This document shows positions 61,841 to 64,000 of a stretch of 64,000 bases of DNA, in pieces. The notes beneath the pieces were generated by a model. The model saw only the letters and a list, made by a program, of their open reading frames with translations, was not told the origin of the DNA and did no database searches. The stretch is from Pedobacter sp. SYP-B3415 (GTDB lineage Bacteria; Bacteroidota; Bacteroidia; Sphingobacteriales; Sphingobacteriaceae). Position 1 is the stretch's first letter, and every line of letters begins with the position of its first letter. A program made the translations under genes and the position numbers. The DNA is taken from assembly GCF_004138205.1 (NCBI RefSeq), contig NZ_RXNQ01000031.1:186001-250000 (forward strand), written 5' to 3'.

Positions 61841-63541
61841 ATGAGCAGCTTTTCAACCTTAGACTATCTTGTCTTTGTTTTTTATTTTATCCTGATTGCC
61901 GGTTACGGTTACTGGATCTATCGCCGCAAAAATGATAAAAAGGTCAGCGGCAGCCACGACTTCTTTCTGGCCGAAGGATCGCTGACCTGGTGGGCTATAG
62001 GCGCATCACTCATCGCCTCAAACATATCTGCTGAGCAGTTTATCGGCATGAGCGGAAACGGATTTGTTGTCGGCATAGCCGTAGCCGCATATGAATGGGT
62101 AGCCGCGGTGGCGCTGATTATCGTCGCCGTATGGTTTATCCCGGTGTATCTGAAAAATAAGATCTTCACCATGCCGCAGTTTCTCCAGACGCGGTACAAT
62201 GAAACGGTTAGTCTGATCATGGCTATTTTTTGGTTGTTCCTGTACGTTTTTGTAAACCTGACATCGATCCTTTATCTGGGCGCATTGGCGATCAGCAACC
62301 TTGCCGAGGGTGCTAATTTCCACCTGATCATGGTTGCGCTTTCTGTATTTGCACTGATCATTACCCTGGGCGGCATGAAGGTAATCGGCTTTACAGATGT
62401 GATACAGGTGCTGGTACTGATTATAGGTGGTCTGGCCACGACATATATTGCATTGACAATGGTGAGCGAGCAGTTCGGTCTTGGCAAAGACGCCCTGGCA
62501 GGTTTTACTGCGATGATGAAAGACGCCCCCGATCACTTCAGGATGATCCTGAATAAACCCGGCCCGGGCGCTTCGCAGGCAGAAATCAATAAATACCTGA
62601 TGCTGCCCGGCATTGCCATGTATTTTGCCGGACAATGGATCGTAAACCTGAATTACTGGGGCTGCAACCAATATATTACGCAGCGCGCGCTTGGCGCCGA
62701 CCTCAAAACGGCTCGCACAGGTATCCTTTTCGCCGGTATTTTGAAACTGGGTATGCCTGTTATTGTCATGCTGCCGGGAATAGCAGCGTACGTATTGCAT
62801 AAAAACGGGCAGCTGCAGGCAGAGATGGCTCCCGGCGGGCACTTCAACGCTGACAATGCTTACTCTGCACTTCTCGGCTTCCTGCCTTCCGGTCTGAAAG
62901 GTCTATCGCTCGCAGCACTTACCGCCGCCATCGTAGCCTCGCTTGCCGGCAAGGCAAACAGCATCTCCACAATCTTTACGCTGGATATCTATAAAAAGTA
63001 CATTAATAAAGATGCAGGCGAGAAAAAGCTGATCGGTGTAGGCCGCTTTGCCATCCTGCTGGCCATCGTTTTGTCAGTATTGCTTACCTGGAACGATTTG
63101 CTCGGTATCGGTGGTGAAGGCGGCTTTACCTTTATCCAGAAATATACAGGATTCATCAGTCCGGGGGTATTTGCTATGTTCCTCCTCGGGATGTTTTGGA
63201 AAAGGACCAGCGGCGCAGCAGCTATTGCAGGATTATTAACCGGTTTTATTCTCTCTGTAGTCTTCAATAATTACGCCCCGCAATGGTTTGGAAATGAAAC
63301 CTGGCTGTACACAGCATTTCCGAACGGAAAGGGCGGTTATGAAATTCCCTTTCTGATTTGTATGGGTCTTGCCTTTGCATTTACCATGCTGGTGATGATC
63401 GGAATCAGCCTTGCCGGTCCAAAAGTGAATCCAAAGGCACTTATTCTGAACAAAGAGATGTTCCGGGTCGCACCTTCGACCATGGCGCTGATCGTGCTGA
63501 CGCTGATGCTGCTGACTGTCTTGTACGTTCGGTTCTGGTAG
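61841..63541 (+). CDS. Sodium/solute symporter, probable arabinose transporter
   Basis: A 566-residue SSS-family (SGLT-like) inner-membrane protein with about 14 hydrophobic segments. It begins LDYLVFVFYFILIAGYGYWI and includes the core WAIGASLIASNISAEQFIGM and LAALTAAIVASLAGKANS. It is last in the arabinose operon, 32 bases after araA, so L-arabinose is the likely substrate. The family also carries other sugars. Confidence 0.9.
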   Translation: MSSFSTLDYLVFVFYFILIAGYGYWIYRRKNDKKVSGSHDFFLAEGSLTWWAIGASLIASNISAEQFIGMSGNGFVVGIAVAAYEWVAAVALIIVAVWFIPVYLKNKIFTMPQFLQTRYNETVSLIMAIFWLFLYVFVNLTSILYLGALAISNLAEGANFHLIMVALSVFALIITLGGMKVIGFTDVIQVLVLIIGGLATTYIALTMVSEQFGLGKDALAGFTAMMKDAPDHFRMILNKPGPGASQAEINKYLMLPGIAMYFAGQWIVNLNYWGCNQYITQRALGADLKTARTGILFAGILKLGMPVIVMLPGIAAYVLHKNGQLQAEMAPGGHFNADNAYSALLGFLPSGLKGLSLAALTAAIVASLAGKANSISTIFTLDIYKKYINKDAGEKKLIGVGRFAILLAIVLSVLLTWNDLLGIGGEGGFTFIQKYTGFISPGVFAMFLLGMFWKRTSGAAAIAGLLTGFILSVVFNNYAPQWFGNETWLYTAFPNGKGGYEIPFLICMGLAFAFTMLVMIGISLAGPKVNPKALILNKEMFRVAPSTMALIVLTLMLLTVLYVRFW

Positions 63542-63579
63542 CTGGGGCCGGCCGCGAACAAACGCATTAATTTATCAAC

Positions 63580-63615
63580 AAAATCCGGCAGGACCAGCCG
63601 GATTTTGCATTTTTG
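63580..63615 (+). terminator. Terminator of the arabinose operon
   Basis: AAAATCCGGC pairs with GCCGGATTTT across a 7-base loop, followed by GCATTTTT. It lies 38 bases after the symporter stop. Confidence 0.8.
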
Positions 63616-63619
63616 CACG

Positions 63620-63835
63620 ATGTCTCAAGCCGAACTGGAAACTTATTTTGAAACCGCAGCACTGCCTGCAGGACCTGTACGCCTCAACGCAGCAACCGTA
63701 ATTCAGGATCCCGCCCACTTTGTTAAAGTACACCTGTTCAGTTTGAAATTTAATCCGCCCCCAAAAATTGCCGACCCCCTGCTTTATCGCCTGGAACAGC
63801 TTTACAATATCATTGAGCAGGAAACTGCTTCATGA
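63620..63835 (+). CDS. Small protein resembling the DUF6965 family
   Basis: A 71-residue protein beginning MSQAELETYFETAALPAGPV with RLNAATVIQDPAHFVKVHL and a hydrophobic C-terminal LLYRLEQLYNIIEQE. The pattern E-L-x-x-Y-F ... L-P ... V-I-x-D-x-x-x-F-V resembles small DUF6965 proteins of Sphingobacteriales, whose function is unknown. No signal peptide. An ATG five codons upstream lies within the terminator and is less likely. Confidence 0.65.
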   Translation: MSQAELETYFETAALPAGPVRLNAATVIQDPAHFVKVHLFSLKFNPPPKIADPLLYRLEQLYNIIEQETAS

Positions 63836-63884
63836 CCATAAACGCAAAGAGGAATGCTTCATAAGTAATGAGACACTGTTGTAT

Positions 63885-64000
63885 GGGGAAAGTGTCGCGA
63901 AGTATATAGCCTTTCGGTAGTCAACAAATGTGAAACTGTGGTATCGGACCGCTCACCGTCGCCGGGGCCTCTTCTTTTCTTGGAAAACAAGCACCTGAGG
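63885..64000. repeat. Dispersed repeat, copy B (cut by window end)
   Basis: Similar to 48876-48992 over its whole visible length, in the same orientation, with scattered substitutions and one- to two-base gaps. It runs to the window edge, so the full repeat may be longer. Confidence 0.75.

Noticed and set aside
62018-62842. A 274-codon frame antisense to the sodium/solute symporter
   Set aside because: It is a shadow of a membrane protein gene, rich in H, Q and C without domain features.
1-64000. CRISPR arrays, tRNA genes, insertion sequences and prophage genes
   Set aside because: No regularly spaced repeats, tRNA-like cloverleaf sequence, transposase, integrase or phage structural protein was recognised on either strand.

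Overview
The window looks like a chromosomal segment of a Bacteroidota bacterium, most likely a Sphingobacteriaceae-type soil or plant glycan degrader (genus not determinable from the sequence alone). Pointers are the TAnnTTTG type -7 promoter elements in front of many genes, a TonB-dependent-type outer membrane barrel with a carboxypeptidase-regulatory-like N-terminus, a stand-alone STN domain, DUF2723, an Lgt of the GRMGCHFSGDGDWG type, and an AraR of the Nudix class.

Region 1 (1-16 kb) is mainly housekeeping: the tail of a cytochrome c-like protein, the RNase P RNA, a sigma-54 type response regulator, a DUF2723 membrane protein, a cold-shock protein, a peroxiredoxin, a DUF72 protein, purB, an Nfu-type Fe-S protein, an inositol monophosphatase, lgt, mtaB and ubiX. 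Embedded in it is a small unit made of an ECF sigma factor, a membrane-anchored trypsin-like protease with an anti-sigma-like cytoplasmic segment, and a divergent tiny lipoprotein. Both divergent promoters carry the same 14-base motif. Upstream of ubiX is a short candidate RNA with its own promoter and terminator.

Region 2 (16-38.5 kb) is a sugar and glycan block. It holds a Tat-exported Gfo/Idh/MocA oxidoreductase with a DUF1080 (3-keto-glycoside hydrolase-like) partner, two more Gfo/Idh/MocA proteins, a complete L-rhamnose operon (rhaT, aldolase/dehydrogenase fusion, isomerase, kinase, GntR regulator), two GH43 enzymes around a secreted aldose 1-epimerase, two sulfatases, and an S9 peptidase. 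There is no SusC/SusD pair. A fourth Gfo/Idh/MocA protein follows on the other strand.

Region 3 (38.6-56.4 kb) is mixed: a LuxR-type regulator, an orphan STN protein, an exported PPC/DUF296 protein, a large exported glutaminase-A-like protein, and the imuA-imuB-dnaE2 mutasome cassette with a palindromic operator beside its -7 box. A nearly 0.9 kb gene-poor stretch follows, containing a dispersed repeat and a strong hairpin. After it come a metallo-beta-lactamase-fold hydrolase, an outer membrane barrel protein, a NIPSNAP protein, a basic-secretory-protein-type metalloprotease, and cysE-cysM.

Region 4 (56.8-63.6 kb) is a complete L-arabinose locus: araR (Nudix type), a perfect 25-bp palindrome, then araB-araD-araA and a sodium/solute symporter. 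The window ends with a small DUF6965-like protein and a second copy of the dispersed repeat.
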